Shown here one piece after another: positions 12,146 through 23,763 of a stretch of 64,000 nt of DNA. The stretch is from NCBI GenBank assembly GCA_028641055.1, contig CM054060.1:162042696-162106695 (forward strand), given 5' to 3'. This DNA is from Alopecurus myosuroides (taxonomy: Eukaryota; Streptophyta; Magnoliopsida; Poales; Poaceae). The notes beneath the pieces were generated by a model. The model was not told the origin of the DNA and searched no databases. It worked only from the letters and a program-made list of their open reading frames with translations. The position numbers were made by a program, and so were the translations under genes. Numbering within the stretch: the first letter of the stretch is position 1; each line of letters begins with the position of its first letter.

Positions 12146-14375
12146 AAATTATATTTTCAATATCTCTCTTTGATTAAATAAAAATCTCTAGCAGATGAGT
12201 AATCCTCTTTTCCCTCTACGAAGGGCCTTTATTTTATTTTTATGCCGAGTCTTCACCTTTTTATTTTATGCACCAGTTAAGAGAGCATAGTTGTCATTCT
12301 CAGTATAATGTGCATAGTCCAAAAATTTATTATTGATTGATTCATGATTATGGTATTGCTTGCTCTCAAATTACTTGTATGTAGTCACCATTTGAACTTT
12401 GAAGGTGTACTAGAATTTATGTTTTGTTATTCCACAAAGGATAAGTTGGATACTACTTTATTACATTTTTCTTTATGATTGAAACAAATGTATTACCTTC
12501 AATGCAATATTGCTCATTTTCAATTATTTGTGTTACTTTTCATGGGCAACATAGTTGTTAAGTTTACACTACTTCAAATAATATTTATCATGTCATTTTT
12601 AAACTACTTCGATCTCAGCTTACAAAAGGTTTTACATAACGTTGATCAAGATTGTGTTGGCTTCATGTCACCTCAAAAATTATTTTGTTATCACTTACAT
12701 ACTCAAGGACAAGCATGAGTTACGCTTGGGGATGCTGATACGTTGCAAACGTATCTATAATTTTTGATGCTCAATGCTTGTTTCTATCCAATGCCTTTAT
12801 GTTTTCACATGTTTTACGTCTTTTTTTATGTTTTCATGCACTAACCTATCAACAAGATTCCCCAGGCCAGATGCGGTTTTCTGTTGTTTTTGTATTTCAC
12901 AAAAGTTCTTAAAAAATTATTCTCGGAATAGGCTGTAAATTCGCGGAGATTGGTTTTTACCTGGAACGAAGACAAAGACCCAAGGAGACCCGAAGGGGGT
13001 GCCTTGGGGTCCCTAGGAGGTGCCAGGCGCGGGTCAACCCTAAGCCATGCCCGAGGGTCTCCTGGCGGACCCGGGCACCTTGTCACACCGCCTCTTTGCA
13101 TATAAGTTTCCCTTAGCCCTAAAAAGTTAGGGGACAAATATATTTTCCATGAAACATACAAAGAGGCGCCATCACCTCGAAAATACAATCTAGGTCTTCT
13201 ACAAGCCGTTTCCGGCACCCTGCCGGAGAGGGGAATCGTCACCAGAGGCCTTTTCATCGCCATGATTGCCTCCACGATGATGCTTGAGTAGTTCATCTCG
13301 GGACTACGGGCCCATAGCATTAGCTAGTTGGTAGTTCTCTCTGTTATGCCTCCATGTTCATAATCTCGTGAGCTACCTCACATGATTGAGACCACCGTTA
13401 TGAAATTATGCATGTTGTGTTTACTCGGATCCGATGAACCATGAACTTATGATTATTATTTTCATGTCAAACTGAGATGCTTCACTTATATCTATAGAGA
13501 GTTTTAATGTTTTGTTGCAATACTCTCCGGTGTTTATGATTACCTTGGCCACATAGCTGTTTTCGCCTCCAAGAGAGGATTTATATGCTAGATGGTGGGT
13601 TCATGCCTCTCTTACATCTGTGCTCAAGGGACTGAAACGTGACAGGTGGGGATGTGTTGTTTCCACTAGGGAGTAAACAATGATGCTCTTGTCTACGGAA
13701 GAGAACCATTTCTTACATTACACACTTTACTTAGTGCAATTGTTTGTTGCACACAAAACAATCACTTCATTGCTGCAACTTAATACCATATAGATTTGCT
13801 GGATAGCTTTCTTGAGGTGGAATATTAGATATGGATGCATGCTGGATAGCGATCCATATGCCTTGACGTAATGGCAACGATGTTAGAACCCGTGAACTAT
13901 ATCTCTTCATAATAGTAGTGTTATGCGTTCATGATTTGTCAATTACCCAGCTGTAATTTGTTCACCCTACATGTTTGTTTTCTTTGGAGAGACACCACTA
14001 GGGAAACTATGGCCCCCGAAACTACTTTCCTCATTAATACAACCTTTTTTTCAAGCACTTTCATCATTGTTTCCTTGCAGCACCATTTTGACTTTTACTG
14101 CTTTTCATTGCTCTATACGTTTAATTCTCTAGTTTTCAACATGACGAGAAGACTAACAACCTTCTTGGAAAGTTGGGAACAAGAGATAGTTTGCGTGTTG
14201 TGTGCAGGTTCCACGCTTGTTGACGCGCCACACAACAAGCAACCTTCTCCAAGTCCTCGAAGTTCTACTGGTCGATAAACCCTGGTTCTACAATTTAAGG
14301 AAAATTCTGCTAGACTACATCATACTTTCCTCTTGGGGTAATCCAAGGAGTGTATGATCACGTCTGAGAGCATCA
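12146..14375 (+). mobile_element. 3' end of a Ty3/gypsy element (internal tail plus 3' LTR)
   Basis: The segment 12146-12723 is AT-rich internal 3' sequence without recognisable pol domains. A polypurine tract (CGCTTGGGGATGC, 12723-12735) is followed at 12736 by TGATACGTTGCAAACGTATC. That start is typical of a very common Triticeae gypsy LTR, which I recall as Fatima-like without having checked. The 5' part of the element is absent upstream, so this is a truncated copy. Confidence 0.6.
12736..14375 (+). repeat. Gypsy LTR (about 1.64 kb)
   Basis: It starts TGATACG after the polypurine tract and ends approximately at CATCA (14371-14375). The 3' end is placed from the CA terminus and the change of sequence character, so it is approximate. 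A 159-codon minus frame inside (12841-13320) is not a gene. A shorter piece of a related LTR start occurs at 58394-58570. Confidence 0.6.
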
Positions 14376-14439
14376 TTCTTCTTTTTGGATAAGGAAAAAC
14401 TAAGTTGTGAACACTTAAGCATCACATTAGAGGAGATAC

Positions 14440-15815
14440 ATGTGTTGTCATTACCACGAAAACACAATTAGGGGAGACACGAGCTTTCATCGTGCACGGC
14501 GGTAGTGCAGCGACCCACCGCTTGCAAGGTGTTAACCGCAAATCCTCAAAGGTATGAGAAACACCGAATTGTTCATTTACAATCGCTATTTTTCTGGTTT
14601 GAATAATAATCGTCAATCTATTTGTAGATTAGTTCGTCGTATGATTTGTTCGACAAAGAATGGGATTTCCAAGAGGAAGAGTACATTGCTATTCTTTTGC
14701 CGTTGCACGCCAATAAGAGGCCAAAGCACGGTAGGTCTGTTCGGGTAGAGAAAAGTTGTGGAGGGAAATGATTGATGGCCACAACATGTTGATACATAAC
14801 TATTTTGCGGAGGATCCCAGATATCATAAGAAATATTTTCGTCGCCGTTTTAGGATGAGATCGGAGGTTGTTCAAGAAGATCGCGGAGGAAGTGATGAAG
14901 CATGACCTTTTTTTAGCAAAGGAGTAATACCGCCGGAGAACTTGGTTATAACACCTATAAGAAGGTGACTGCCACCTTGCGTATGTTGGCATATGGTATT
15001 CCGTCGGATCTATGGTATATCCGTTTGGCAATGGGTGAGAGTCAAGCTATCAAGTGTGTCAAGATCTTTGTGGTAGTAACTCTGGAAGTGTTCGGTGATG
15101 AATATTTGAGATCCCCCAATGCTCAAGACATGGCTAGAGTGTTGGAGTTCAACTAAACTTGGGGATTTTCAGACATGCTTGGCTCCATTGATTGAATGCG
15201 TTGGAGCTGGAAAAATTGTCGGGCGGCTTGGCATGGACATTTCAGGGGCACAAAAAGAATGCCACTATAATCCTTGAGGCCGTGGCTGATTATGAACCCT
15301 GGATTTGGTGGTTTTTTTTTGAATGCTTGGATCTTGTAGTGACATCAATGTTCTTCATCAATCACCACTGATGAACCGGATTGCTAACGCTGAGCTGCCA
15401 CCGGTGGAGTTTGAAGCAAACATACGCACATACAACTATGCCTACTATCTCGCACACGACATCTATCCAAGGTGGTGAACATTTGTGAACCCGGTGAAGA
15501 GACCGCAAGGTAAGAAACAATATGCTTTTCATAATGCACAAGTGGCGGCAAGGAAAGATGTGGAGAGAGCATTTGAGATTTTGCAAACCCAATTTACTAT
15601 TGTGAGAGGGCCGGCTAGAATTTGGGATCAAGAGATCCTTTGATACATTATAACCGCTTGTGTGATCATGCATAATATAATCATCGAGAACGAGCGTGGG
15701 AAAGATGTGGACTATTCTGTCTACGATTTGATGAGACTGTCCGTACGAGTGAGAGAAAGAGAAGAGAGAATTGCCAGTTTCGCTGCATCCTACCATTACA
15801 TTCGCTAGAATGATG
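14440..15815 (+). pseudogene. PIF/Harbinger transposase relic
   Basis: Three-frame reading recovers the order of a plant Harbinger nuclease (DDE_Tnp_4 type). There is an RRRFRMRSE segment near 14850, ATLRMLAYGIPSDLW at about 14970, the first catalytic aspartate in a GSID-MRW context near 15185, and ARKDVERAFEIL with the glutamate near 15550-15580. The order ends with ACVIMHN near 15660. The frame is broken by several stops and frameshifts: the residue after the first aspartate is a stop, and the part expected to hold the second aspartate is badly damaged. A likely intron runs from a GT at about 14552 to TTTGTAG at 14626. The protein would have cut and rejoined terminal inverted repeats in the nucleus; this copy cannot. 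No ORF1 partner or terminal repeats were located. Confidence 0.75.
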
Positions 15816-16042
15816 CTCATGATAATCTTTAAGAAGATGTCATGGAGGAGTGATGAAAATGGTATGAACAACAAAATCAGTAGTTACTATGTTTCTATGT
15901 TTGTATTCGATAGCTACTTGATGAATTATAATTTATGTTGTTGCGTACTATTTATTGGTGCCGTAAGAAATAATTAAACTAGTTATTTTGTATTTTTATG
16001 ACTTTGTTTGATCTGCTATGATCTACCTCTTTGTTTGTGTGA

Positions 16043-16335
16043 GGCCTTCCCTAATGGGAGTATCTTGGCACGATATCATAGGCAATTTGCTTATGTGGCA
16101 CCCTATTAATTGAAGAAAGAGAGTGTAGTTGTATCTTATATAAGATACAACTCTTGCACGAGATCATAGGCAAAAAATGTTGCTAGTCCAATTACAAGCA
16201 AGTATTAGGCTAAAATCAATTAATGCAACTTAACTTAGATACGACGTATAAGAAACAATGCATTAGGATGGTTGTTTCTTAGATTGTACTCCTACCTATG
16301 ATAGCGCGCTAAGATACTATGCATTACGGAAGGCC
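16043..16335. mobile_element. MITE with 40-bp terminal inverted repeats
   Basis: The left end GGCCTTCCCTAATGGGAG... matches the reverse complement of the right end over about 40 bp. The flanking triplet TGA is present on both sides (16040-16042 and 16336-16338). The interior has no coding frame but carries a perfect palindrome TATCTTATATAAGATA near 16135. The 3-bp duplication and GG start fit a Tourist/Harbinger-type MITE. TGA is not the usual TAA/TTA target, so a Mutator-type origin remains possible. Confidence 0.72.
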
Positions 16336-16715
16336 TGAGGTTTCTGCCACGTGGGCAGTATTTTCAGCGCCCGATAAAACTACCGCACGGAAGCGCACGC
16401 TATTTGAAAACACCACCGCCCCCACGCGTGTTGTAAATGGAAAACTGCCTGCTAACGCGATATAGCGCTCGTAGCGATTGCTCCTCTGTTGGAGCCCTGA
16501 GCTCGTTGTACTCACCGCATCTGTTCGTGGAGGTACACAGTAATAATTAGCGATGTGGTTAGCGGAAGAGAAGTAAATTAGCCCGTTCTCGTACTGTAAT
16601 TATCCGTGGCGTGCGGTGGCTATAAATTGGGGGCGGGATCCACCGAGCTGGAGAAAATTGCACATAACACCATGCTTTTGTGACAAAGTTGTATAGAACA
16701 CAAAAATCAAACACT
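16336..16715. other. Intergenic stretch with a TATA-like box
   Basis: No gene is recognised. A CTATAAATT motif occurs at about 16620, in GC-rich context some 340 bp upstream of the GC-rich exon-like segment. It could be a core promoter, but a MITE sits between and nothing else supports it. Confidence 0.25.
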
Positions 16716-16919
16716 TTTTGCAGCTAACCCCACTTCTTCGTCTAAAAAGTTGCAGCTAGCCTAAAACGCTGATTTAGGAGTTTAATATGCATCTAACATG
16801 CAGGCCATGACCATTATAACATATTTCTATACCGTATACTATATACATTGTGCCCTATATTGCTGCTAAAATCTAGGCTAGCTGCAACTTATTAGACAAA
16901 AGTGGGGCTAGCTGCAAAA
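16716..16919. mobile_element. Small MITE-like inverted-repeat element (about 204 bp)
   Basis: TTTTGCAGCTAACCCCAC at the left matches the reverse complement of the right end over about 45 bp (16716-16761 against 16876-16919, core GTTGCAGCTAGCC). The loop of about 115 bp is AT-rich and non-coding. I could not identify a convincing target-site duplication, so the superfamily is undetermined. Confidence 0.65.
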
Positions 16920-16959
16920 TTCCTCTAAGGCTTTAAGCCTGGTGCCCAAGGAGGGCTCT

Positions 16960-17730
16960 CAGCGATTTGCCTCGCTCGCTGTCCCTGGTGTGTGGGTCCT
17001 TCTTGGATCGATGTCGTGTGCGGACGCTGTGCTGTATGCGTGGCTGCGTCTCCGACGGACCATTCTCAGCGCTTCTGCGTTTTGCGCTGACACTGCCTTA
17101 TGGGCCCCCCTTTAATGGTCGCTATCGTGTCCCTCGGAGCAGCCCATTTTGCCCACGCCTCGATTCCTCGCCCTCCTCTCTCATCTATCCTCCCCAGCAT
17201 CGCCCTCGCAGGCTCCGCCTCCTCTCTGCTCGATCTGGCGGCCAAGGCCATTTTCCCTCCCCTTCGAACCACCACTGCCCGAGTCTACCTGCTAACCCCT
17301 GTGGCAGATCCGCCGCAACGATGAAACCACCGCGTCCCGCGCCGGGTAGCTGCACACCTCGCCGGCCTTCGTCCCGACAGCCTGGGGCTGCCGGCCCAGC
17401 GCCAAAGTGCTCCGACGCCGCAGGAGCGCTCCGGCGCCGCAGTTACTACTCGGATGGCCGCCACACCTGCTGCGCCGCCGGTCGCCGCGGCATTAGATCC
17501 ACCACCGCCCGCGCCGGGCAGCTGCACACCTCGCCGGCCTCCGCTACCATCCCACCACAGCCCGGGGCTGCCGCCCCAGTGCCAAACAGCCCCGACGCCG
17601 CACGCGCGCTCCATCCGCAGCTGCTGCTCGGATGGCCGTCACACCTACCAGGGCTGTGCGTTGGAGTTTCACGAAGAATCTGTTGATTGCGGCAAACTTG
17701 ATACTGCTGCTTCGTGCACCAGAAAGGTAC
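16960..17730 (+). other. GC-rich exon-like segment, unrecognised
   Basis: The base composition rises sharply (CpG- and proline-codon-rich) against the AT-rich flanks. Two overlapping open frames run forward (16967-17686, 239 codons; 17454-17747, 97 codons), and long open frames in GC-rich DNA are weak evidence. Neither resembles a family I know. A good splice donor (AAAG/GTACGG) lies at about 17730, and the Copia element inserted shortly downstream at 17889. It could be the first exon of a gene whose intron received the Copia element. The next recognisable gene-like sequence is the ubiquitin-RUB remnant at 23764, but I cannot show the two belong together. Confidence 0.3.
17326..17670 (+). repeat. 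172-bp imperfect tandem duplication in GC-rich segment
   Basis: The motif GCCGGGTAGCTGCACACCTC at 17341 recurs as GCCGGGCAGCTGCACACCTC at 17513. The following blocks (GGGGCTGCCG, GCCAAA, CCGACGCCGCA, GCTCGGATGGCCG) recur in the same order. The period is 172 bp with many substitutions, so it is an old duplication. Confidence 0.75.
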
Positions 17731-17888
17731 GGCCTGATCTAACTTAAGGTTCCTCCAGCTACTGATCTTCGCCCATAATATGGTGTAGAAGGATATGGAA
17801 CAAAGAGACATTGTGCAATATTTAACAATTATTGGCCCTACAGTAGAGAAGGCTTGAAGATTTTCACGTAATCAACCATAGAAGAATG

Positions 17889-18041
17889 TGTTAAACATAA
17901 TGTACCTGTACTTGTACGCATGGTGTAGTACACCACCGTACACGTACAAACCTTTGTACGCCTCGTGAGGGGGTTGTGCCCTCACCTATATAACACGAAC
18001 CCGAGCCCTGAAAGGGGTATCGTTTCCGCCTACCGTTTTCA
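17889..18041 (+). repeat. Copia 5' LTR (153 bp)
   Basis: Starts TGTTAAAC and ends TTTTCA. It contains a near-palindromic GTACACCACCGTACACGTAC stretch and a TATA-like CCTATATAAC about 50 bp before its end, a plausible core promoter for the element transcript. Confidence 0.93.
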
Positions 18042-18053
18042 TGGTATCAGAGC
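18042..18053 (+). other. Copia primer-binding site
   Basis: TGGTATCAGAGC lies directly after the 5' LTR with no spacer. It matches the initiator tRNA-Met primer used by most plant Copia elements. Confidence 0.92.
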
Positions 18054-18176
18054 ATCGCCTCTCCATGACCTAGCCGCCGGATGATGATCAAAAAAACCTA
18101 GATTGGAAAACCCACCAAAACCCAAAACCAAAAGCCAAAGATCAAAGCCAAAAACCCCGGATCCCCACGGCGAGCA

Positions 18177-21100
18177 ATGGCGTCGACGACTGCCCTCATC
18201 GCCGCGCTGGGAAGCCCCCCCCCCCCCTCGCAAAAGCTCACACGCGGGAACTTCCTCTTTTGGAAGACCCTCGTGTATCCGCCGCTCCGCGCCGCCCAGG
18301 TCATGGACCTCCTCACCGGCGTCAAGACTGCACCGGCCAAACTCATCGAGGGGCTAGATGAAAATCAGAAGAAAACCTCCATCCCCAGTCCCGCCTACTC
18401 GGCCTGGGTTGCTAGGGATGCCACGGTGCTCGGGTATGTCTTGAACACCCTGTCACCGGAAGTGCTTGCCCATGTTCTTGGGCTAGAAACCTGCGCCGAG
18501 GTCTGGACCGTGGTGATGTCCATGTTCTCCACTCCTTCGCGCTCCAAGATCCAACACCTACGCGGTGCCCTCAACAACACCAAGAAAGCTGATCTCTCCA
18601 CCGCGCAGTTCTTCGCCAAGATGAAAGGCCTCGCATCTGAGCTGGCCGCCATCGGGAAACCGATCGACGAGGATGAGCTGGTCGGTTACATCCTCAATGG
18701 CCTCGACGGAGCGTATAATTCCCTCGTCGCATCCGTCAACGCCAACCCGGGAACGTCTCTCGACGACCTTTTCGGGCAGATCAGCGCACACGACATGCGC
18801 CAGGACATGCTCGCCGAGAGCGGGCAGGACACCGGCGTCTACACCAGCTCCGCCAATGTCGCACGCCGTGGCGGCGAAAAATCCTCCAAGGGAGGTGATC
18901 GCCCACGTCAAGAAGATGGAGGTCGCGGTGGAGACCGCGAGCGTGAGCGCGGCGACCGCGAACGCGACTACCGCGACCGCGGTGAACGCGACTACCGCGA
19001 CCGCGGTGATCGCTATGACGATGGGCGACGTGGGCGTGGTGACCGCGGTGACCGCGGCGACCGTGACATGCGCCGTGATACAGGAGGAGGGCGCCGTGAC
19101 AACGGTGACCGTGGTCGCTACGACCGCGGAGATGACCGTGGCCGCTACACCGAGCGCAACGACAGGAACCGTCGCCGTGATGACAGCCGTGGAGGACATC
19201 GTCGCAGGCGCACACCGACACCGTTCGTGGCCACTACCTGTCAGATATGCAAGATTTGGGGGCACCCTGCCTCCGACTGCTGGTGGCGCTATAAGCGCGA
19301 TGGTGACTCCGATGATGATGGAAGGGGTGATCATGAAGAGAAGAAGGCGAACATGGCGTCTCACGGAGTGGATACCACCTGGTACCCCGACACTGGTGCC
19401 ACTGACCACATCACCGGGGAGCTGAGCAAGCTTTCCACGCGTGAGAAGTATCAGGGACGTGACTGCGTCCACACAACTGATGGTAAGGGCATGAAAATAA
19501 CTCATATTGGTCATTCCACATTGCATACCCCACATGATGATTTGTTGCATCTCAAAAACATACTACATGTCCCTAGTGCTTCTAAAAATCTATTATCAGT
19601 TCACAAACTCTCTCGTGACAATGACATATTTTTTGAGTTTCACCCCTCTTTCTTTTTGATAAAGGATCAGGCCACCAGAAGAGTTCTCCTTGAGGGTCCA
19701 TGTCGTGGTGGTCTCTACCCTCTAGAACTAGTATCTCCAGGATTTCAGAAGCATGTTTTTGCCACAATAAAGCCATCTTCATCCACATGGCATAGTCGGT
19801 TAGGACATCCATCGTCTTTTCTAGTTCAACATATCATTAGAAAGAACAATCTTTTGCATTCTCCAGTCATAAATCCTTATGTGTGTGATTCATGTCAGTT
19901 AGCTAAAAGTCATCAGTTACCATACCCCATATCCACTAGTGTCTCCACTGCTCCTTTGGAGCAAATATTTTCTGATGTTTGGGGTCCTGCCCCCGAGTCT
20001 GTGGGTAGACATTCATACTATGTAAGTTTTATTGATGACTATAGCAAATTTACGTGGATTTATTTGCTTAAGAAACGCTCCGAAGTTTATCAAGTGTTTC
20101 TCAATTTTCAGCAACTTGTTGAAAGAAAATTCTCTCGCAGAATCATTACTATGCAAACTGATTGGGGTGGTGAGTATGAAAAACTCAATAGTTTCTTTCG
20201 CAAAGTTGGAATTTCCCATCATGTTTCTTGCCCTCATGCTCGCCAACAGAATGGCTCCGCTGAACGTAAGAATAGGCACATAGTTGAGGTTGGACTAGCT
20301 TTGCTTGCTAATGCATCCATGCCATTAAAGTATTGGGATGAAGCATTCCTTACTGCCACATTTCTCATAAATCTACTTCCTACTAAAGTCCTAGATTTTG
20401 ATACACCCACACAACGTCTCCTTCAAGTTGCCCCAAACTATGATGCCCTACGTGTATTTGGTTGTGCTTGTTGGCCCAACCTTCGTCCCTATAATAAACG
20501 CAAACTTTCTTTTCGTTCTAAAAGATGCGTTTTCCTAGGCTATAGCCCTCTCCACAAAGGAGTTAAATGCCTTGATGTTTCCACAGGGAGAGTTTACATA
20601 TCTCGAGATGTTATTTTTGATGAGCAAGTGTTTCCTTTTGCATCCATGCATCCTAATGCCGGTGCTCGTCTCAAACAAGACATTTTGTTATTGCCATCAT
20701 CTCTCCCGCTCACATCATCTAATAATGGGGATGCTAATGCTAATGACCATATGCATGTTATTGTGCCTATTACTGATGCTCTACAGGATTTGGAGCCCAC
20801 AGAAGAAAATCCCATCGAAAATGGTGAAGAAATGGCCTCGGAAACGCATTCTGCATCCTCCGCAGAAAATGACGAAACAGAGACAGAAAACTCACCTGGG
20901 GGCGATCCCGATGATGATTGGGAATCCACCTCGGATCGCGCGGCGTCCGATCCCGAGGGTGATGCGCCTGGCGCAGATTCCCCTGCTGGCGCCAGCGCTG
21001 ACGGCGACGCTGACGGCGCGCGTTCCCCGCGCGACCCCGCCCAGTCTCCGCGCGACACGTCGCGCTCCTCTCCCACGCGGGCCTCCTCCGAGCCGACAGC

Positions 21101-22919
21101 CGCACAGGGATCTGCTCCAGGATCTGCTGTGCCCGGTGCTGGTGTGGTCTCTGGTGCATCCGAATCTGCGCCAGGGACGGGATCCGGTGTGCTGCAGCAC
21201 CGTGCTGCCTCCGGTATGCCACTGGATCCTCCCGTACGTGTTTATGTGCGCCGTCCACGACAACCACCACGTGCCACATCTCCACAGCTTGGTGTTCGCA
21301 CCAGACTTATGAAAGGTATCAAAAACCCGCGTATATACAAAGATGGATGTGTACGATATGGTTTGCTTGCATCTACATGTGAACCAAACACTCTGGCTGA
21401 GGCCCTAGCAGATGAAAATTGGAGAAAAGCTATGGAAGAAGAGTTTGATGCCTTGACACAAAACAAAACTTGGCACCTCGTTCCTCCAGGCTCTCACAAG
21501 AATATTATTGACTGTAAGTGGGTATACCGTATCAAGAGACGTTCAGATGGTACAATTGACAGGTATAAGGCACGTCTTGTTGCCAAAGGTTTCAAACAAC
21601 GTTATGGTATAGATTATGAGGACACCTTTAGTCCTGTTGTTAAAGCTGCAACTATAAGAACTGTTCTAGCTATTTCAGTCTCTCGAGGTTGGAGTTTGCG
21701 GCAGCTAGATGTCAAGAACGCGTTTCTTCATGGTGTTCTCGAAGAGGAGGTTTATTTGAAACAACCACCTGGGTTTGAAAATCCTGATAATCCTCATTAT
21801 ATATGCAGATTGGACAAAGCCTTATATGGACTGAAACAGGCACCTAGGGCCTGGTTCTCTAGACTCAGTTCTCAGTTGCATGCATTTGGTTTTTCTGCAT
21901 CAAAGGCTGATACATCTCTGTTTCTTTACAACAAGTCCAATATCACTATATTTGTCCTGATTTATGTTGATGACATTATAGTTACCAGTTCTTCTGATGA
22001 AGCCATTACAGCTCTTCTAAAAGATCTCAGCAGCACATTTGCCATTAAAGATTTGGGTGATTTACATTTCTTTCTTGGTATTGAGGTTTCAAAGATTACT
22101 AATGGTTTGCTCTTAACACAAGAAAAGTATGCAACAGATTTGCTTGCGAGAGTAGGAATGACTCAGTGTAAACCTGCACCCACACCTCTATCTTCATCTG
22201 AGCAGTTATCATTGACAGATGGATCACCTCTTGGCCCTCAGGATTGTACTCAATACAGAAGCATTGTTGGAGCCTTACAATATCTTACTCTTACTCGTCC
22301 AGACTTGGCCTTCTCAGTAAATAAGATTTGTCAGTTTCTTCATGCTCCTACTACAGTACATTGGACAGCTGCTAAACGTATACTGAGATACATTGCAGGT
22401 ACTCTAAAGATTGGTATCACATTCACACAATCATCCTCAACACTGCTTAGTGCTTTTTCAGATGCTGATTGGGCAGGGTGTTTAGATGATCGTCGCTCTA
22501 CAGGAGGTTTTGCTATATTTTATGGGCCAAATTTGGTTTCTTGGAGTGCACGGAAACAAGCAACAGTCTCTCGTTCCAGTACAGAAGCTGAGTATAAAGC
22601 ACTTGCTAATGCCACTGCAGAACTTATATGGGTTGAAGCACTTCTTGGAGAATTGGGTGTTGCATTAAGAGAGGTACCTCGTTTGTGGTGTGATAACCTA
22701 GGGGCTACTTATCTTTCTGCTAACCCAGTCTTTCATGCCCATACAAAGCATATTGAGATCGATTTTCACTTTGTTCGAGAACGTGTTGCTGCTAAAAGAT
22801 TAGCTATACAGTTTGTTTCTAGTAAAGATCAAGTGGCTGATGGCTTCACCAAAGCACTTCCCATTAGAAACTTGTATGAGTTTAGGCGTAATCTAAATCT
22901 TTTTCAAAGTTTAGATTAA
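18177..22919 (+). CDS. Copia gag-pol polyprotein, intact
   Basis: This is a 1580-residue polyprotein that makes the capsid and the enzymes for reverse transcription and integration. In order: Gag; an Arg/Asp/Gly-rich run (about 235-345) built of RDRGDR-like repeats; a CCHC zinc knuckle [14 protein letters not shown] (about 353); aspartic protease with DTG (about 404); the integrase HHCC finger starting at WHSRLGHP (about 537). The integrase core follows, with aspartates in SDVWG (about 598) and QTDWGGEY (about 660) and the glutamate in NGSAERKNR (about 697). Reverse transcriptase has YVDD (about 1262). RNase H has DADWAG (about 1428), STEAEY and a C-terminal TKALP. Integrase before reverse transcriptase is the Copia order. 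The first ATG after the PBS is used. The TAA stop lies against the polypurine tract. A 13-C run near 18214-18226 is a potential slippage site. Confidence 0.95.
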   Translation: MASTTALIAALGSPPPPSQKLTRGNFLFWKTLVYPPLRAAQVMDLLTGVKTAPAKLIEGLDENQKKTSIPSPAYSAWVARDATVLGYVLNTLSPEVLAHVLGLETCAEVWTVVMSMFSTPSRSKIQHLRGALNNTKKADLSTAQFFAKMKGLASELAAIGKPIDEDELVGYILNGLDGAYNSLVASVNANPGTSLDDLFGQISAHDMRQDMLAESGQDTGVYTSSANVARRGGEKSSKGGDRPRQEDGGRGGDRERERGDRERDYRDRGERDYRDRGDRYDDGRRGRGDRGDRGDRDMRRDTGGGRRDNGDRGRYDRGDDRGRYTERNDRNRRRDDSRGGHRRRRTPTPFVATTCQICKIWGHPASDCWWRYKRDGDSDDDGRGDHEEKKANMASHGVDTTWYPDTGATDHITGELSKLSTREKYQGRDCVHTTDGKGMKITHIGHSTLHTPHDDLLHLKNILHVPSASKNLLSVHKLSRDNDIFFEFHPSFFLIKDQATRRVLLEGPCRGGLYPLELVSPGFQKHVFATIKPSSSTWHSRLGHPSSFLVQHIIRKNNLLHSPVINPYVCDSCQLAKSHQLPYPISTSVSTAPLEQIFSDVWGPAPESVGRHSYYVSFIDDYSKFTWIYLLKKRSEVYQVFLNFQQLVERKFSRRIITMQTDWGGEYEKLNSFFRKVGISHHVSCPHARQQNGSAERKNRHIVEVGLALLANASMPLKYWDEAFLTATFLINLLPTKVLDFDTPTQRLLQVAPNYDALRVFGCACWPNLRPYNKRKLSFRSKRCVFLGYSPLHKGVKCLDVSTGRVYISRDVIFDEQVFPFASMHPNAGARLKQDILLLPSSLPLTSSNNGDANANDHMHVIVPITDALQDLEPTEENPIENGEEMASETHSASSAENDETETENSPGGDPDDDWESTSDRAASDPEGDAPGADSPAGASADGDADGARSPRDPAQSPRDTSRSSPTRASSEPTAAQGSAPGSAVPGAGVVSGASESAPGTGSGVLQHRAASGMPLDPPVRVYVRRPRQPPRATSPQLGVRTRLMKGIKNPRIYKDGCVRYGLLASTCEPNTLAEALADENWRKAMEEEFDALTQNKTWHLVPPGSHKNIIDCKWVYRIKRRSDGTIDRYKARLVAKGFKQRYGIDYEDTFSPVVKAATIRTVLAISVSRGWSLRQLDVKNAFLHGVLEEEVYLKQPPGFENPDNPHYICRLDKALYGLKQAPRAWFSRLSSQLHAFGFSASKADTSLFLYNKSNITIFVLIYVDDIIVTSSSDEAITALLKDLSSTFAIKDLGDLHFFLGIEVSKITNGLLLTQEKYATDLLARVGMTQCKPAPTPLSSSEQLSLTDGSPLGPQDCTQYRSIVGALQYLTLTRPDLAFSVNKICQFLHAPTTVHWTAAKRILRYIAGTLKIGITFTQSSSTLLSAFSDADWAGCLDDRRSTGGFAIFYGPNLVSWSARKQATVSRSSTEAEYKALANATAELIWVEALLGELGVALREVPRLWCDNLGATYLSANPVFHAHTKHIEIDFHFVRERVAAKRLAIQFVSSKDQVADGFTKALPIRNLYEFRRNLNLFQSLD

Positions 22920-22926
22920 GGGGGAG
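22918..22926 (+). other. Copia polypurine tract
   Basis: AAGGGGGAG immediately precedes the 3' LTR and overlaps the last two bases of the polyprotein stop codon, a compact arrangement. Confidence 0.9.
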
Positions 22927-23079
22927 TGTTAAACATAATGTACCTGTACGTGTACGCATGGTGTAGTACACCACCGTACACGTACAAACCTTTGTACGCC
23001 ACGTGAGGGGGCTGTGCCCTCACCTATATAACACGAACCCGAGCCCTGAAAGGGGTATCGTTTCCGCCTACCGTTTTCA
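22927..23079 (+). repeat. Copia 3' LTR (153 bp)
   Basis: Same length as the 5' LTR, with about three substitutions. It is followed by the GAATG target copy. Confidence 0.93.
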
Positions 23080-23084
23080 GAATG

Positions 23085-23763
23085 AACATGTTATGTGTTC
23101 TATACTCGGTTTCCATTCTAAGCACGAATAAATGGTAGCTAGCCACATGGAACAGTCATGAATTTGCTGGAACATTTAACTGACAGATGACATACCCTCT
23201 TATAAACAGAACTTGGCCAGAAATAGTATCGATGGCAGGAAGCTTGTTGCACCAAGAATAGAGTCCCCAAACCAAATTTGTTGTTATGTGATATAACTAT
23301 GCATTTTCTTTGTAGGAAATCCATTTTTTAGAAAAGAAAGAACTACAGCACTAGCATTTATTTGAAGGTGACAAAGAACTAACTTAACAAATGTCTGATG
23401 CCACAAGAACCTCCTACATCAAAGACTGGTTGGAGTAAACCAGACTCTGAAGTTTTTTTCAATTGTTTTTACATGTACGAGAAATGCTAATACTGACAAA
23501 TACCTCGGTCTAACTGTTGGCTTCTGTATCTGTTCAATCATATTTTTGTTGCAGCCTGCAGAAGTGAAGGAGTTGGTTATGGTTCCAACTCATGTACGGT
23601 ATTGGGGTTTAGACTCTTAAATAAGACACATGTAAAAATGTTTCTCCTCTCTGTGATTTCAGTTTGTGTCCTCGTGGGATTTTTTATTGGAAGATTCGCA
23701 TCTAATTGCAGTCTTTTGTCTGAAGAAAAGGGGATGACTTATTTGGTAGAATTATCGATGATG
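23085..23763 (+). other. Continuation of the Copia target locus, unrecognised
   Basis: This sequence follows on from 17883 once the Copia element is removed. A TTGTTGCAG acceptor-like site at about 23553 and a TGATTTCAG at about 23661 could bound small exons. A 76-codon forward frame (23602-23832) with a hydrophobic start runs into the ubiquitin-like sequence but shows no known domain of its own. No firm gene call is possible. Confidence 0.3.

Larger units (their letters stand above)
17889..23079 (+). mobile_element. Complete Ty1/copia retrotransposon with short LTRs
   Basis: Two 153-bp LTRs (17889-18041 and 22927-23079) start TGTTAAACAT and end CCGTTTTCA, and differ at about three positions. 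A perfect 5-bp target duplication GAATG flanks the element (17884-17888 and 23080-23084). A PBS abuts the 5' LTR, a polypurine tract abuts the 3' LTR, and one uninterrupted 1580-codon polyprotein frame lies between. All structural requirements for an autonomous element are present. It inserted into unclassified sequence downstream of the GC-rich segment. The few LTR differences indicate a relatively recent insertion. Confidence 0.95.

Noticed and set aside
12841..13320. A 159-codon minus frame
   Set aside because: It lies wholly within the gypsy LTR and has no domain; an incidental frame.
18558..19550. A 330-codon minus frame opposite the Copia Gag
   Set aside because: It is antisense to the GC-rich Arg/Asp/Gly codons. 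Valine/threonine-rich low complexity is produced by the repeat on the other strand.
20594..21285. Overlapping minus frames opposite the Copia integrase-RT linker
   Set aside because: Low-complexity shadows of the Ser/Pro/Ala-rich linker of the polyprotein.
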